NCBI GenBank assembly: GCA_963762425.1
Contig: CAVXKY010000024.1
Location: forward strand, 372,001-436,000
Length of the DNA: 64,000 bases
Origin: REEB95 sp963762425
GTDB taxonomy: Bacteria > Pseudomonadota > Alphaproteobacteria > ATCC43930 > CGMCC-115725
Direction: 5' to 3'
Shown: positions 9,582 through 18,425 of the stretch, in pieces
Layout: each line of letters opens with the position of its first letter
How positions within the stretch are numbered: position 1 is the first letter of the stretch
The notes under the pieces: model-generated
Seen by the model: only the letters and a program-made list of their open reading frames with translations
Told to the model about the DNA's origin: nothing
Database searches by the model: none
Translations under genes and position numbers: made by a program

Positions 9582-10941
9582 TCACACCGCCGGCGCGTGA
9601 GTCGCCGTCTTTACCTGCGCGGCGTCGAACACCTGCGCCACCTTGCGCACGAACGGGCGCATGGCTTCGGGCACGGCGATGGTGTCGCCGGAGATGCGCA
9701 CAAGACCTTCTTCCGCCAACGCGCCGAGCGCCGCGCGCTCGCGACCGAAATCCATGCCGGGAACGTCATGCGCCAGGACCGCCGCCCGGAGGTCGACCGT
9801 AAGGTCGCACATCAGCCGCTCGATGACATCGGCGCGCAGCCGGTCCTCGGGCGAAAGCGCGAAGCCGCGGACGACTGGCCAGGCGCCCGGCCGCGACCGT
9901 TTCCTGGTAGGCGCCGATGCGCGGCGTATTCTGGATATAACCCTGCGGCAGACGGCCAATCGACGACGCGCCGAAACCCAGCAGCGCATCGGCCTGATCC
10001 GTCGTGTATCCTTGAAAATTCCGCCGCAGCTTTCCGGCGTCGAGCGCCCGCGTCATGGCGTCGCCGGGCTTGGCGAAATGATCGAGACCGATCCGGCGAT
10101 AGCCCGCGGCAACGAGCGCTTCGGCAATCGTTTCGGCCTGGTCAAACCGCATCGTGGCGTCCGGCAGCGCCAATTCATCGAGGTGCCGCTGATGCAGCTT
10201 CAGCGACGGCACATGGGCATAACCGAAAACCGAGATCCGGTCGGGCTCGAGCGCGACGACGCGCTCCACCGTGCTTTCGCAGGATGCGATGGTTTGGTGC
10301 GGCAGACCGTAGATGAGATCGGCATTAAGGGCGGGGATGCCGGCCGCGCGCAGGTGACGAACCGCGGCCTCGGTGATCTCGGCGCTCTGGACCCGGTGAA
10401 TGGCCCGCTGCACGACGGGATCGAAGGTCTGTATGCCCAGGCTCGCGCGCGTGAAGCCGCATTCGCCCAGCGCGTGCGCCATGCCGGGCGTCAAGGTGCG
10501 CGGATCGATTTCGATCGCCAGTTCCGCGCCATCCTCGTAACGGAAGCTGCGGCGGACCGCCGCCAGCACGCGATTCAGCGCGGAAGAGCCGATGACGGTC
10601 GGCGTGCCGCCGCCCCAATGAAGATGGGATATCCGCAGATGCCCCGGCACCAGCGACGCCACGATGTCGATTTCGGCGATGAGCGTTTCGACATAACGGA
10701 TGATCGCCGTATCATCCGCGGGAATCTTGGTATGGCAGCCGCAGTACCAACACAGCGAACGGCAATAGGGCACGTGAAAATAAAGCGACGCCCTTGCATC
10801 CGGGGCCAGAGCGCCGAGCCATTCGCGCGCTTGCGCCTCGCCGATATCCGGCGTGAAGAAGGGCGCCGTCGGATAGCTGGTGTAGCGCGGTATGCGCTCG
10901 CCGGCATAGCGGAGAAACCCGGGGGGCAGTGCGGTCGCCAT
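9582..10941 (-). CDS. hemN: Oxygen-independent coproporphyrinogen III oxidase (one frameshift)
   Basis: HemN is a radical SAM enzyme that converts coproporphyrinogen III to protoporphyrinogen IX without oxygen. The protein starts with PPGFLRYAGERIPRYTSYPTAPFF and carries the HemN-type cluster motif CxxxCxxCxC (YCRSLCWYCGCH), the GGGTP motif, ASLGIQTFD and the ADLIYGLPHQT region. One extra base near 9880 shifts the frame; the C-terminal HemN domain (LSPEDRLRADVIERLMCDLTVDL) continues in the next frame to TAA at 9582. The ATG at 10941 is chosen because the upstream gene stops at 10949, leaving a 7-base gap. It may share a transcript with the three genes upstream. Confidence 0.88.
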
Positions 10942-10948
10942 GGCGCGC

Positions 10949-12142
10949 TCAGAACGCAGGCAAAGCGGGTTCGGCATTCGGCGTCACGCCGATGCCTTCG
11001 ACTTCGACCAGCCAATCCGGCCGGCAAACCGCGCCCTGAACGATCAGGACGGGCAATCCCGGAAAGCGGTCGGCGAGATATTCGTCGACGCGCGCATAAT
11101 CGGTCGGGTCCCTGAGATAGACCAGCAGATGCATCAGGTCGGCCAGGCCGGCCGCGCCCGAGTGCAAAAGCGCGGCGACATTGCCAAGCGCCCGTTCCAG
11201 CTGGCGCAACACATCGCCCCGGTGCATGACGCGGCCGGCATTATCGATGCTCGCGGTTCCCGAGATGAAATGATGCGCGCGGTCGGAATACGCGACGCGC
11301 GTGCCGCGCTCGAAGGTGACCTTGTAATCCGCCGTCGGGCACAGACGGTCGAAATCGTTGAGATAGGATATCTGTCCCGGCTCCAGATCGAGGATGGAAT
11401 ACGCGTCCATGGCGACCAGGTCGTAGCGGTGCGCGCACGCGCCCTCGATGCCGGTGCTGGCGATGAAATGCGTGTCGCGGGTCAAGCCGTTCCGCGCGAA
11501 CAACGCGCGCCGGCTGTCCACCATGCCCTGGTAGAACACGTCGACATCCTTGAGATAAATCCAGGTGCGAACGCAGTGGTCGCGCAGATTGGCGCCCTCG
11601 CCGTCGAGGGTATCGATCAGTTCGCCGAAGATTTTGTCGGTCTGCGCGGCCGACGAGCCGGATACTTCGTGGTCGTCGGTGCAGAGGCGCGTGCTCCACA
11701 GATGGCGGCGTCCGTTTTTCTCGATCAACAGGTGCTTGGGCGAAAGACGGCGCCGGACGAGCGGTTTGCCGCCGTCGACATGATACGCGAGCAGCGCCAG
11801 TTTCGCGCCGGACAGCGGCGCCTGCTGCACGATGGAGGTGGCGACCGGATTGTCGGGAGGATCGAGCGCGAGGCCGCTATTGCGTATCAGCGGAGCTTGG
11901 TTGAGCACGTCGCTCAGGAAGATGCGCCGGAATACCGCGGTATCGGGAGCCAGGCCGAGCGAGCGGCGGGCCGCCGTGTAACGTTCCTCGACGAATCCGA
12001 TCTGCATGTTCAGATCGAGGTCCGAGGGAACCACCACCGCGATGAAATGTTCGGCGCCTCCTTTGGCGCCGTAGAAACTCTTGGTGGTGAAGCCGCGATC
12101 GGCTTGTGCCGAATGGCCGCCGGCAACGCGCAAGTCGTACAT
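10949..12142 (-). CDS. Tandem Rid/YjgF-fold protein, chorismatase-like layout
   Basis: A 397-residue protein made of two Rid/YjgF-like halves. The C-terminal half shows a clear Rid domain: FISGTASIDNAGRVMHRGDV, then a helix and VYLRDPTDYARVDEYLADRFPGLPVLIVQGAVCRP. The middle region (TWIYLKDVDVFYQGMVDSRR, IASTGIEG) looks like a second, diverged copy. Two Rid-like halves in one chain also occur in FkbO/Hyg5/XanB2-type chorismatases, so a chorismate-derived substrate is possible but not shown. The ATG at 12142 has AGGAG upstream; the open frame extends further but only as antisense-like sequence. It follows the 2OG-oxygenase gene by 14 bases. Confidence 0.65.
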   Translation of the reverse strand: MYDLRVAGGHSAQADRGFTTKSFYGAKGGAEHFIAVVVPSDLDLNMQIGFVEERYTAARRSLGLAPDTAVFRRIFLSDVLNQAPLIRNSGLALDPPDNPVATSIVQQAPLSGAKLALLAYHVDGGKPLVRRRLSPKHLLIEKNGRRHLWSTRLCTDDHEVSGSSAAQTDKIFGELIDTLDGEGANLRDHCVRTWIYLKDVDVFYQGMVDSRRALFARNGLTRDTHFIASTGIEGACAHRYDLVAMDAYSILDLEPGQISYLNDFDRLCPTADYKVTFERGTRVAYSDRAHHFISGTASIDNAGRVMHRGDVLRQLERALGNVAALLHSGAAGLADLMHLLVYLRDPTDYARVDEYLADRFPGLPVLIVQGAVCRPDWLVEVEGIGVTPNAEPALPAF

Positions 12143-12156
12143 GAACCGCGAAACTC

Positions 12157-12876
12157 CTACTCCAGGGTGATCGGCCGGTCGGGAAATGCAAGCTGGTCGC
12201 GGTCGCGCCAGCTTGGCCGGACGTAGTTGATCTCCATCAGGCGGCGCACGCCGTCGATCGGGCGGCGGTCGAAGCCGTGCCAGGTATTGGGGCCCGGGAC
12301 GAAAATCACCGCGCTGTTGAATTCCGCCGAGGTGCGGCCGATCCATTTCTTCTGGTCGTCGTAGATGTCGGTGCCCCATTCCTTCGCCTCGGGACCGGTG
12401 CAGAAATAGATCACCATCGAGAACAGCTTTTCGGGGATGTCGCGGTGCGGCTCGAGCCACGCGCCGTCGGTGTCCTGGATGTATTCCATGCGCAAAAAGC
12501 CGCCGGCGACCTTGATCGCGCAGACTTCCTCGAACAGCCGCGCGATCTCCGGACGCTGCATCGCTTCGGCGAATTGCGCGCAAACCGGAAAACGCGAACG
12601 CAGCCGCGGCGTGAAGAAAGTCCGCTTGCCGTTGTCGCGGTCGCGCACGCCTTCATTGTCGCCGACCAGCGGCGGCGCGATCGGCAGCAGGAGAACGCCG
12701 ACCGCGAGGCTTTCGGGCAGAACCGCGTCGAGATTCCAATGGCGGTACGGCCGGTCGTCGCGGCGGGCCTGCCGCAGGGCGCGGCCGAAATGCCGGGCTA
12801 TCGCGGCCGCATCGGGCACGGGAGGAAAATCCGCGGCCGCGCGCTCCGGCGCCAGACGCGTTGCGGCGTCCGTCAC
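12157..12876 (-). CDS. 2-oxoglutarate/Fe(II)-dependent oxygenase-like protein (second of pair)
   Basis: A 239-residue protein with the double-stranded beta-helix signature of 2OG-Fe(II) oxygenases: HRD as the HxD pair in LEPHRDIPEKLFSMVIYF, a distal His in PGPNTWHGF and the 2-oxoglutarate-binding Arg in the following RRP/GVRRLMEINYV stretch. The start is GTG 12876 overlapping the TGA of the upstream oxygenase gene (GTGA). The open frame extends upstream in the wrong register. Enzymes of this fold hydroxylate or otherwise oxidise diverse substrates; here the substrate is unknown. It lies between a paralogue-like oxygenase and the tandem Rid protein in one tight unit. Confidence 0.75.
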   Translation of the reverse strand: MTDAATRLAPERAAADFPPVPDAAAIARHFGRALRQARRDDRPYRHWNLDAVLPESLAVGVLLLPIAPPLVGDNEGVRDRDNGKRTFFTPRLRSRFPVCAQFAEAMQRPEIARLFEEVCAIKVAGGFLRMEYIQDTDGAWLEPHRDIPEKLFSMVIYFCTGPEAKEWGTDIYDDQKKWIGRTSAEFNSAVIFVPGPNTWHGFDRRPIDGVRRLMEINYVRPSWRDRDQLAFPDRPITLE

Positions 12877-13562
12877 CGCGGCGCCCACTCGATCGCCTTG
12901 CGCAGGAGCGGAACCGACTTGGCGAAGGCGCTGACGCTGTGGCGCAGATATTCGCGCCGGACATACCAGTCCGAATCCACGTAGCACAGTTGCAGGCTCA
13001 TGCGCTGCCCCTTCTGGGGCAGAAAGCCGTGCCAGGAATGGTCGCAGACGCGGAACATGAGCATCCGCCCGAATTCCGGCGCGAATTCGAAGGCGTAGTC
13101 GCTGCGATCGGAACTCCGCAACACGCGCAACCGGCCCTTTTCGTAGGGCCATTCGCGGCTGAACCCGACCAGCACAGTGACGATCTTGTGCTTGGAATCG
13201 GGGTGCGCATAGCCTTCGTTGTAATGGCCGGTGGTGTTGCCCATCATCACGATGACCGGCGGACAGGCGCTCAGATCCATGTCGAATTTTTTCTCGACGA
13301 TTTTACGGAAGCGCTCGCTGAGCAGATCGCTGACCGCGTCTCCGAAACGCTTCCCATAACGCAGGCTGGGCAAGCCGTAGCTGCCGCGGTCGGGGATGGG
13401 CGGCGCATCGGCCAGCACCTCGTCCTTGTAACGCTGCGGGATCGCGTGTTCGACGAATGTGAAATCGTAGGGATCATGCCGCACATCCGCGGCGGCAATC
13501 GCCTTCTCATCGAGCAACGCAAACGGACGATCAAGCGTCAGCGGGAATGATTGGTCCAACAT
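12873..13562 (-). CDS. 2-oxoglutarate/Fe(II)-dependent oxygenase-like protein (first of pair)
   Basis: A 229-residue protein with metal-site candidates HPD in GHYNEGYAHPDSKHK, a distal His in CDHSWHGFLPQKG and an Arg in GQRMSLQLCYV, the usual 2OG-Fe(II) oxygenase pattern. It shares this pattern, especially WHGF, with the next gene but differs elsewhere, so the two are distant relatives rather than recent duplicates. The ATG at 13562 is preferred over a nearby in-frame ATG because GGAGG lies 7 bases before it. A 16-base near-palindrome 22 bases upstream is a likely operator. This is the first gene of the cassette that runs through the tandem Rid protein and perhaps hemN. Confidence 0.75.
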   Translation of the reverse strand: MLDQSFPLTLDRPFALLDEKAIAAADVRHDPYDFTFVEHAIPQRYKDEVLADAPPIPDRGSYGLPSLRYGKRFGDAVSDLLSERFRKIVEKKFDMDLSACPPVIVMMGNTTGHYNEGYAHPDSKHKIVTVLVGFSREWPYEKGRLRVLRSSDRSDYAFEFAPEFGRMLMFRVCDHSWHGFLPQKGQRMSLQLCYVDSDWYVRREYLRHSVSAFAKSVPLLRKAIEWAPR

Positions 13563-13583
13563 TCTGCCCTCCATCAATCTGTA

Positions 13584-13599
13584 TTTATCGTACGGTAAA
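13584..13599. promoter_or_regulatory. Near-palindromic operator candidate before the 2OG-oxygenase cassette
   Basis: TTTATCGTACGGTAAA is a 16-base palindrome broken by a single position pair. It sits 22-37 bases before the start codon of the first oxygenase gene, where a repressor would block transcription. The size and shape resemble sites of TetR- or GntR-type regulators, but no regulator gene lies beside it. Confidence 0.45.
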
Positions 13600-13742
13600 T
13601 TAACGCCGATGGAGTGGGGGCAAATTGCCGCAGTTCCGTGGCCGCGGGCGAGCATCCGGTTTCGGGCTTGGCTCCGCGCCGCGATCGGCTGTGACTTAAT
13701 GCCGCAGCGCCGCGGCGGCCAACGCTCCCGAGCGCCAGGCGG

Positions 13743-15017
13743 TCAGTGAGGCAGCGGCCGCGCTTGCAGAGCCGTGATCTCGCCCGCTATCGGTTCGGGC
13801 ACGGCCGGGTAGCGATAGCGCCCGAGCGTCATGATCAGAACACAGGCGACCGCCAACAGAGCCTCGAACAGCGCGAAGCCGGGCGTGTAGCTGTGCATCA
13901 GCTGGAAGCACCAGCCGAGGATGCTCGCGCCCACGGCGTTACCCAGCAGCACCGGCCCGAACATGAATCCGTGGAGGCTGCCGAAGAAACGAACGCCGAA
14001 ATAGCGGCTGATGATGAACGACATCAGATCGATCTCGGCGCCGATTCCGAGCCCGAGCAGAACGGTTCCAATGAGCGGCGAAGCCATGCCGGTCGCGAGA
14101 ATGGCGATTCCAACCATCGGCGAGATCAGGAAGATGAGCGCGATATAGGGCGCGAAGATCTTGTCGATGAAATAGCCGGCGACGACCCGGCCGCCGATGA
14201 GCGCAAGGCCCGCCGCCGAAAGCGCGCCGATGGCCACGCCGACGGGAATGCCGCGGTCGGTGAGCAGCGGCACGACGTGAATGAGCGTTCCGTTGATCGT
14301 CGTCGCGGCGAAAAAGAAGGTGAGCATCATGGCCCAATAACGCCAGGTGCGGATCGCCTCGGCAAAGCCGATGCCCGGAAGCGAGGATATCTCGCGCGCG
14401 GCGTGATGCGACGCCCGCGCCGCTTCGGCCCTGGGATGCTCGCGCACGAACAGCGCAACCGGCAGAAAAGCCAGGACGAGGATCGTGACGCCGAGCCCGA
14501 CATAGCCCATGCGCCAGCCGAAATTTCCGATCAGCGCGTTCGAGATTTGCGGGATCAGCGCGGTCCCGAGCCCGACCCCGGCGAGCGCCAGGCCGAGCGC
14601 CAGGCCGCGCTGCCGGTCGAACCATTCGGTGATCACCTTGCAATAGGCGGTGGGGGTCTGCCCCACAGACATGACGCCGGAGATCGCGAACAACAGTAAG
14701 AGCATGGTGGTCGAAGCCGTGAGCAACGACAAAGCCGCGGTCGCGCAGGCGAACAGCGCGATCGATCCCAGCAGCATGGGACGGACGCCAAACCGGTCCA
14801 CCAGCCGGCCGAAGAACGGTATCATCAGCGCCGTTACCACCGAGGATAGGCCGATCGCGCTGGAGATTTCGCCGCGCCCGAAGCCAAGCTCCTGCGCCAC
14901 CGGCTTCAAGAATACGCCGGCGGCGAAGACGTTGATCGAGCCTTGCCCGACGATGAGACCCAATATGGAGGCGAAGACGATCCACCACCGGTTCCAGGAA
15001 TGATGCGTCGCGGCCAT
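13743..15017 (-). CDS. MFS transporter, oxalate/formate-antiporter-like
   Basis: A 424-residue protein with 12 hydrophobic segments and MFS landmarks: GRLVDRFGVRPMLL between helices 2 and 3, EWFDRQRGLALGLALAGVGLGTALIP around helices 4-5, and a central charged loop after helix 6 (REHPRAEAARASHH). The overall shape resembles the oxalate/formate antiporter group, which moves organic acid anions. GGAGG lies 7 bases before the ATG. It is read in the same direction as the oxygenase cassette but is separated from it by 180 bases. A perfect FNR-type box lies about 210 bases upstream, suggesting control by oxygen. Confidence 0.8.
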   Translation of the reverse strand: MAATHHSWNRWWIVFASILGLIVGQGSINVFAAGVFLKPVAQELGFGRGEISSAIGLSSVVTALMIPFFGRLVDRFGVRPMLLGSIALFACATAALSLLTASTTMLLLLFAISGVMSVGQTPTAYCKVITEWFDRQRGLALGLALAGVGLGTALIPQISNALIGNFGWRMGYVGLGVTILVLAFLPVALFVREHPRAEAARASHHAAREISSLPGIGFAEAIRTWRYWAMMLTFFFAATTINGTLIHVVPLLTDRGIPVGVAIGALSAAGLALIGGRVVAGYFIDKIFAPYIALIFLISPMVGIAILATGMASPLIGTVLLGLGIGAEIDLMSFIISRYFGVRFFGSLHGFMFGPVLLGNAVGASILGWCFQLMHSYTPGFALFEALLAVACVLIMTLGRYRYPAVPEPIAGEITALQARPLPH

Positions 15018-15362
15018 GGTTTCCTCCGTTTATCGGTGTTGCATTTCCAACGGTCCCGCCCCTGCCCGTTGACTGCGCCGGCCTCAGCGCGCCGCGACGC
15101 CAGCCTTATGGAACGACGATGACCGCGTGCGCGTTGCAGCTTGTATTCCATACATGACAAACTCCCGGACGAGGCAGAAGTGCCACGCGGCGCCATTACT
15201 TAGAGAAATAATCCGCCATTCCGGCATTGATTTAGATCAACCGGTGTCCATGGCGGGACCGCACGGTACGCTCGATGCCCGCGAAGCAAGCGAGAACGAT
15301 TATTACCCGGCGTTTGCCGAAGCGGATGGAAGCGGGTACGACAAGGGGCGCGGCGGGGGGAC
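15018..15362. other. Divergent promoter region between MFS gene and membrane-protein gene
   Basis: This 345-base stretch lies between two divergent genes. It contains the FNR-type palindrome at 15227-15240. On the minus strand a TAAGTA hexamer (about 15197-15202) lies roughly 33 bases past the centre of that box, compatible with a class II activated promoter for the MFS gene. Short open frames here look like chance. Confidence 0.5.
15227..15240. promoter_or_regulatory. FNR/FixK-type binding site
   Basis: TTGATTTAGATCAA matches the consensus TTGAT-N4-ATCAA at every defined position. Such sites bind FNR, FixK or Anr-type regulators in proteobacteria. The nearby -10-like hexamer favours the leftward MFS gene over the rightward membrane-protein gene, whose side is GC-rich with no visible -10. 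Confidence 0.7.
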
Positions 15363-16790
15363 ATGCGGCGATTTCTGACCCATGAAGACACCATCCTTGG
15401 GCTTGTCACCCTGTTGCTGATCGCGCCGTTCTTCGTCTTCCGCGACCTGCCGCTTTACGACCTGCCCGATCACATCGCCCGCCAGCACATACTCTTCGGC
15501 GAGGGCGCGCCCGGGGCCGCGCAATATTACGAAGCACATTGGCGGCTGTTGCCCAATCTGGCGATGGAAGGATTCGTCTTTCTGTTCCACCGCTTGATCG
15601 GAGTCGAAGGCGCCGTGCGCCTGTTCCTGGCATTGACGGCGGCGCAACTTTTCTGGGGCGCGCTGGCGGTCAACCGAGCGCTGCACGGCAAGATTTCGCG
15701 CCTCGGCGTTCTGACCGCCCTCTTCGTCTACAACGGCCCGTTCATGCTGGGATTCGCCAATCTGTGCTTCGGCCTAGGCATGGCGCTGTGGGTATTCGCG
15801 CTGTGGATAAGCTGGCGCGATCGGGCCTGGGCCCTGCCCGTCTTCGCCGCGCTGGCGAGCCTGATTCTGGTCGCGCATCTCTTCGCCTTCGCCGTCTATG
15901 CGCTGGTGGTCCTGGCTTACGAGGCCGGGTTGCTGCTCAAGACCAGACGGCGGGCATGGAAATCCCATTTGCCCGACCGGCTGCCGCTGCTGCATCTGCT
16001 GGCGCCGCTGGCGATTTATTGGGGGCTGATGCCGCGCGAGGTCACGGCGGGCGGCTTCTACTACGCGCCGTTGCTGCTGAAATTCGCCGAGCTGCGCAGC
16101 GCCGTGGGATTCTACAATCCCCTTTTCGATTCCCTGTCGCTGCTGGTGTTGCTGCTCTTCTCGCTCGCGGTGCTGCGGCGGATCGAGATCGACCGCGATC
16201 TGGTTCTACCGCTGGCCGTGCTCGTTCTCGCCTATGTCCTGCTGCCGCATCAATTGGGCGAAGGCACTTTCGTCGATTACCGCATGCCCGCCATGGCGGC
16301 GCTGCTGCTGGCCGGATCGCTCGATTGGCGCGTGGGGGCGGCGCCCCGCCGGCGCAGCGTCGAGGCCTTCATCCTGGCGCTGTTCCTGCTGCGCTGGGGC
16401 ATGACCGTGGTGCAATGGCAAAGCTGGCAGGAGGATTACGCCCAATACCGCGCCGCCTTCGCCCAATTGCCCGAGGGCGCGAAGCTGCTGCCGCTGTCGG
16501 CCGATCCCGATCTGGTCGAGCCCGAACAGCATCCGCCGCTGGCGCACATGGCCGCGCTCGCCGTCACGCTGCGCGGCGCGCTCATCCCTTCGCTCTTCGC
16601 CGATCTTGGGCATCAATTACTGGTCTATCGCGAACCCTATCGCGATCTTGCGACCCAGCTGCCGTCGGCGGCGTTGGCGCCTTATTTCGATTACGTGCTG
16701 TTGATCCGGCCGGAGGAGATGGCGGCCCCGCCGGCCTATGACGAGATCGCGCGCGGCCGGACCTTCGTGCTCGGCCGGCTGAAACACTGA
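15363..16790 (+). CDS. Polytopic inner-membrane protein, GT-C-like
   Basis: A 475-residue protein with roughly 10-12 transmembrane helices and a C-terminal soluble part of ~110 residues. An early extramembrane loop holds the acidic LYDLPDHIARQHI, which resembles the Asp/Glu-bearing first loop of lipid-linked GT-C glycosyltransferases. Later loops contain GEGTFVDYRMPAM. No family is recognised with confidence. The start ATG at 15363 has only a G-rich stretch upstream. It is convergent with the histidine kinase gene, with 3 bases between the stops. Confidence 0.6.
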   Translation: MRRFLTHEDTILGLVTLLLIAPFFVFRDLPLYDLPDHIARQHILFGEGAPGAAQYYEAHWRLLPNLAMEGFVFLFHRLIGVEGAVRLFLALTAAQLFWGALAVNRALHGKISRLGVLTALFVYNGPFMLGFANLCFGLGMALWVFALWISWRDRAWALPVFAALASLILVAHLFAFAVYALVVLAYEAGLLLKTRRRAWKSHLPDRLPLLHLLAPLAIYWGLMPREVTAGGFYYAPLLLKFAELRSAVGFYNPLFDSLSLLVLLLFSLAVLRRIEIDRDLVLPLAVLVLAYVLLPHQLGEGTFVDYRMPAMAALLLAGSLDWRVGAAPRRRSVEAFILALFLLRWGMTVVQWQSWQEDYAQYRAAFAQLPEGAKLLPLSADPDLVEPEQHPPLAHMAALAVTLRGALIPSLFADLGHQLLVYREPYRDLATQLPSAALAPYFDYVLLIRPEEMAAPPAYDEIARGRTFVLGRLKH

Positions 16791-16793
16791 GCC

Positions 16794-18281
16794 TTATTGG
16801 GCGGCGACGCGGAAGCGGCGGCTGGGGTTCCTGACCCGCGGCTGGATGCGCACCGGCGCTTCGGCCGGCGGCATTTCGCCCGGCGCGGGCGGCGCCACCG
16901 GCAGCGACATGCCGACATGGGTCCCTTCGCCCGGCTTGCTGTCGATGTGAAAGGTGCCGCCCAACAGCTCGACGAATTTCTTGGCCAGCGGCAGGCCCAG
17001 CCCGGTGCCCTCGTGCTTGCGGGCCAGGGAGGAATCGACCTGGCCGAACGGCGCCAACGCCGTCGGCATGTCCTGTTCGGCTATGCCGACGCCGGTATCG
17101 GCCACTTCGAGCGCGACCTTGTTGAGGATGCGGCGCGCGGTGACGGTGATGGATCCGCCCGCCGGCGTGAATTTGATCGCGTTCGAAAGCAGGTTCAACA
17201 GCACCTGCTTGATGCGGCGCCGGTCGGAAACCATGGTGCCGAGTTCGGGCGCGATGTCGAGATGGATCGCCAGCCCGGCCGAGGCGGCGCGTTCTTCCAC
17301 CATGGCCATGGTCTGCTCCAGCATCTCCTTGATGGCGAATTCCTCGCGATCGAGCGGCACGCTGCCGGTCTCGGTCTTGGCCATGTCGAGGATGTCGTTG
17401 ACGATCGACAAGAGATGCGTGCCCGAGGCGTGAATGTTGGTGACGTAATCCCGATAGGCCGGCACCGCCACCGGACCCAACAGCTCGCTCTTCATGATCT
17501 CCGAGAAGCCGATGACGGCGTTCAGGGGTGTGCGCAGCTCGTGGCTCATGGCGGCCAGGAAGTCGCTTTTCGACTGGTTGGCGGCTTCGCTGCGCGCCAC
17601 CGCGGCGGCCAGCTTGAGATTGGCCTCGTTCTGGCGGCTCGCGGTGCGGTTGGTGCGCGAGACGATCCAGATCAGCCCGCAATACGTGACCGCGAAGGCG
17701 ATCCAGATGAGCAGCATGACGCTGCGGTGATAGCTGTCGAGCTCGGCGAAATCCGCGGTCACGTCGGTATCGATCTGGAAGACCGCGACCACCTTGCCGG
17801 GTTCCGCCGGATCGAAGGCCGGCACGTAACTGGCGACGATGTCGCGCCCGCCTCCTTGCATGCGGCTGCCGGCGCGGCCGGACCAGGCCTGCTGGAACGC
17901 GGCCCCGTCGCCGCCGGCCTGGCCGACGGCGGAGGATTCGGTCGAGAAAATGGCGCGGCCGTCGCGGTCGAGAATGTCGAGCCGCACCACCGGCGAGCCG
18001 GATATCAGCTTCAAGGCCTTGGCGCGGAGATCGGCGTAGGCGGGATTGGCGGCGATGTCGCCCGAGGCCTGCCCTTCGTCGGCCTCGGTGGCGGGTGAAA
18101 GCGCCTGGAAATCGGGCAAGGTGGCGTTGGCGATGATTTGCGCCAGCGCTGCGTTGTTGCGCTCGGCCATCGCGCCCACTTGGTTAACGGTGTAAAGCCG
18201 GTGCGCGTAGGAAATGACCAAAACCGCGGTCAACATCACGACCGCGCTCAGCACGGCGAAGGTTAAAGTGGGCTTGCGCAT
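16794..18281 (-). CDS. Membrane sensor histidine kinase (orphan)
   Basis: A 495-residue hybrid-free kinase: one transmembrane helix near the start (about 8-27), a periplasmic sensor of ~150 residues (DILDRDGRAIFS suggests a Cache/PDC-like fold), a second helix (MLLIWIAFAVTYCGLIWI), then HisKA with phosphoacceptor SHELRTPLNAVIGFSE, and HATPase_c with N-box LLSNAIKF, DTGVGI and GTGLGL. The catalytic part resembles the PleC/DivJ type common in alphaproteobacteria. The C-terminus has a Pro-rich basic tail. The ATG at 18281 (MRKPTLTF) places the helix correctly. No response regulator is adjacent, so the partner is unknown. Confidence 0.85.
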   Translation of the reverse strand: MRKPTLTFAVLSAVVMLTAVLVISYAHRLYTVNQVGAMAERNNAALAQIIANATLPDFQALSPATEADEGQASGDIAANPAYADLRAKALKLISGSPVVRLDILDRDGRAIFSTESSAVGQAGGDGAAFQQAWSGRAGSRMQGGGRDIVASYVPAFDPAEPGKVVAVFQIDTDVTADFAELDSYHRSVMLLIWIAFAVTYCGLIWIVSRTNRTASRQNEANLKLAAAVARSEAANQSKSDFLAAMSHELRTPLNAVIGFSEIMKSELLGPVAVPAYRDYVTNIHASGTHLLSIVNDILDMAKTETGSVPLDREEFAIKEMLEQTMAMVEERAASAGLAIHLDIAPELGTMVSDRRRIKQVLLNLLSNAIKFTPAGGSITVTARRILNKVALEVADTGVGIAEQDMPTALAPFGQVDSSLARKHEGTGLGLPLAKKFVELLGGTFHIDSKPGEGTHVGMSLPVAPPAPGEMPPAEAPVRIQPRVRNPSRRFRVAAQ

Positions 18282-18425
18282 GAACCGGGTCCGGCCCCTC
18301 GTTGGTATAGGGACCAATCTAGCCGCGTAATGGTTTCCCAAAACTTACGGCCGGCGCAATTGTTAGTGGAAATTAAGGGATATTAACCGAGCTCCGCTGC
18401 GGGGTTACGGAATAACGCCGGCCGG

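Noticed and set aside
15127..15378. An 83-residue open frame in the promoter region before the membrane-protein gene
   Set aside because: It spans the FNR box and overlaps the next start in another frame; no ribosome site or protein-like pattern.
18370..18390. TTAA-GGGATA-TTAA as a CtrA site near the histidine kinase gene
   Set aside because: The spacer is six bases, not seven, and the site lies at the 5' side of the kinase where no other signal supports it.
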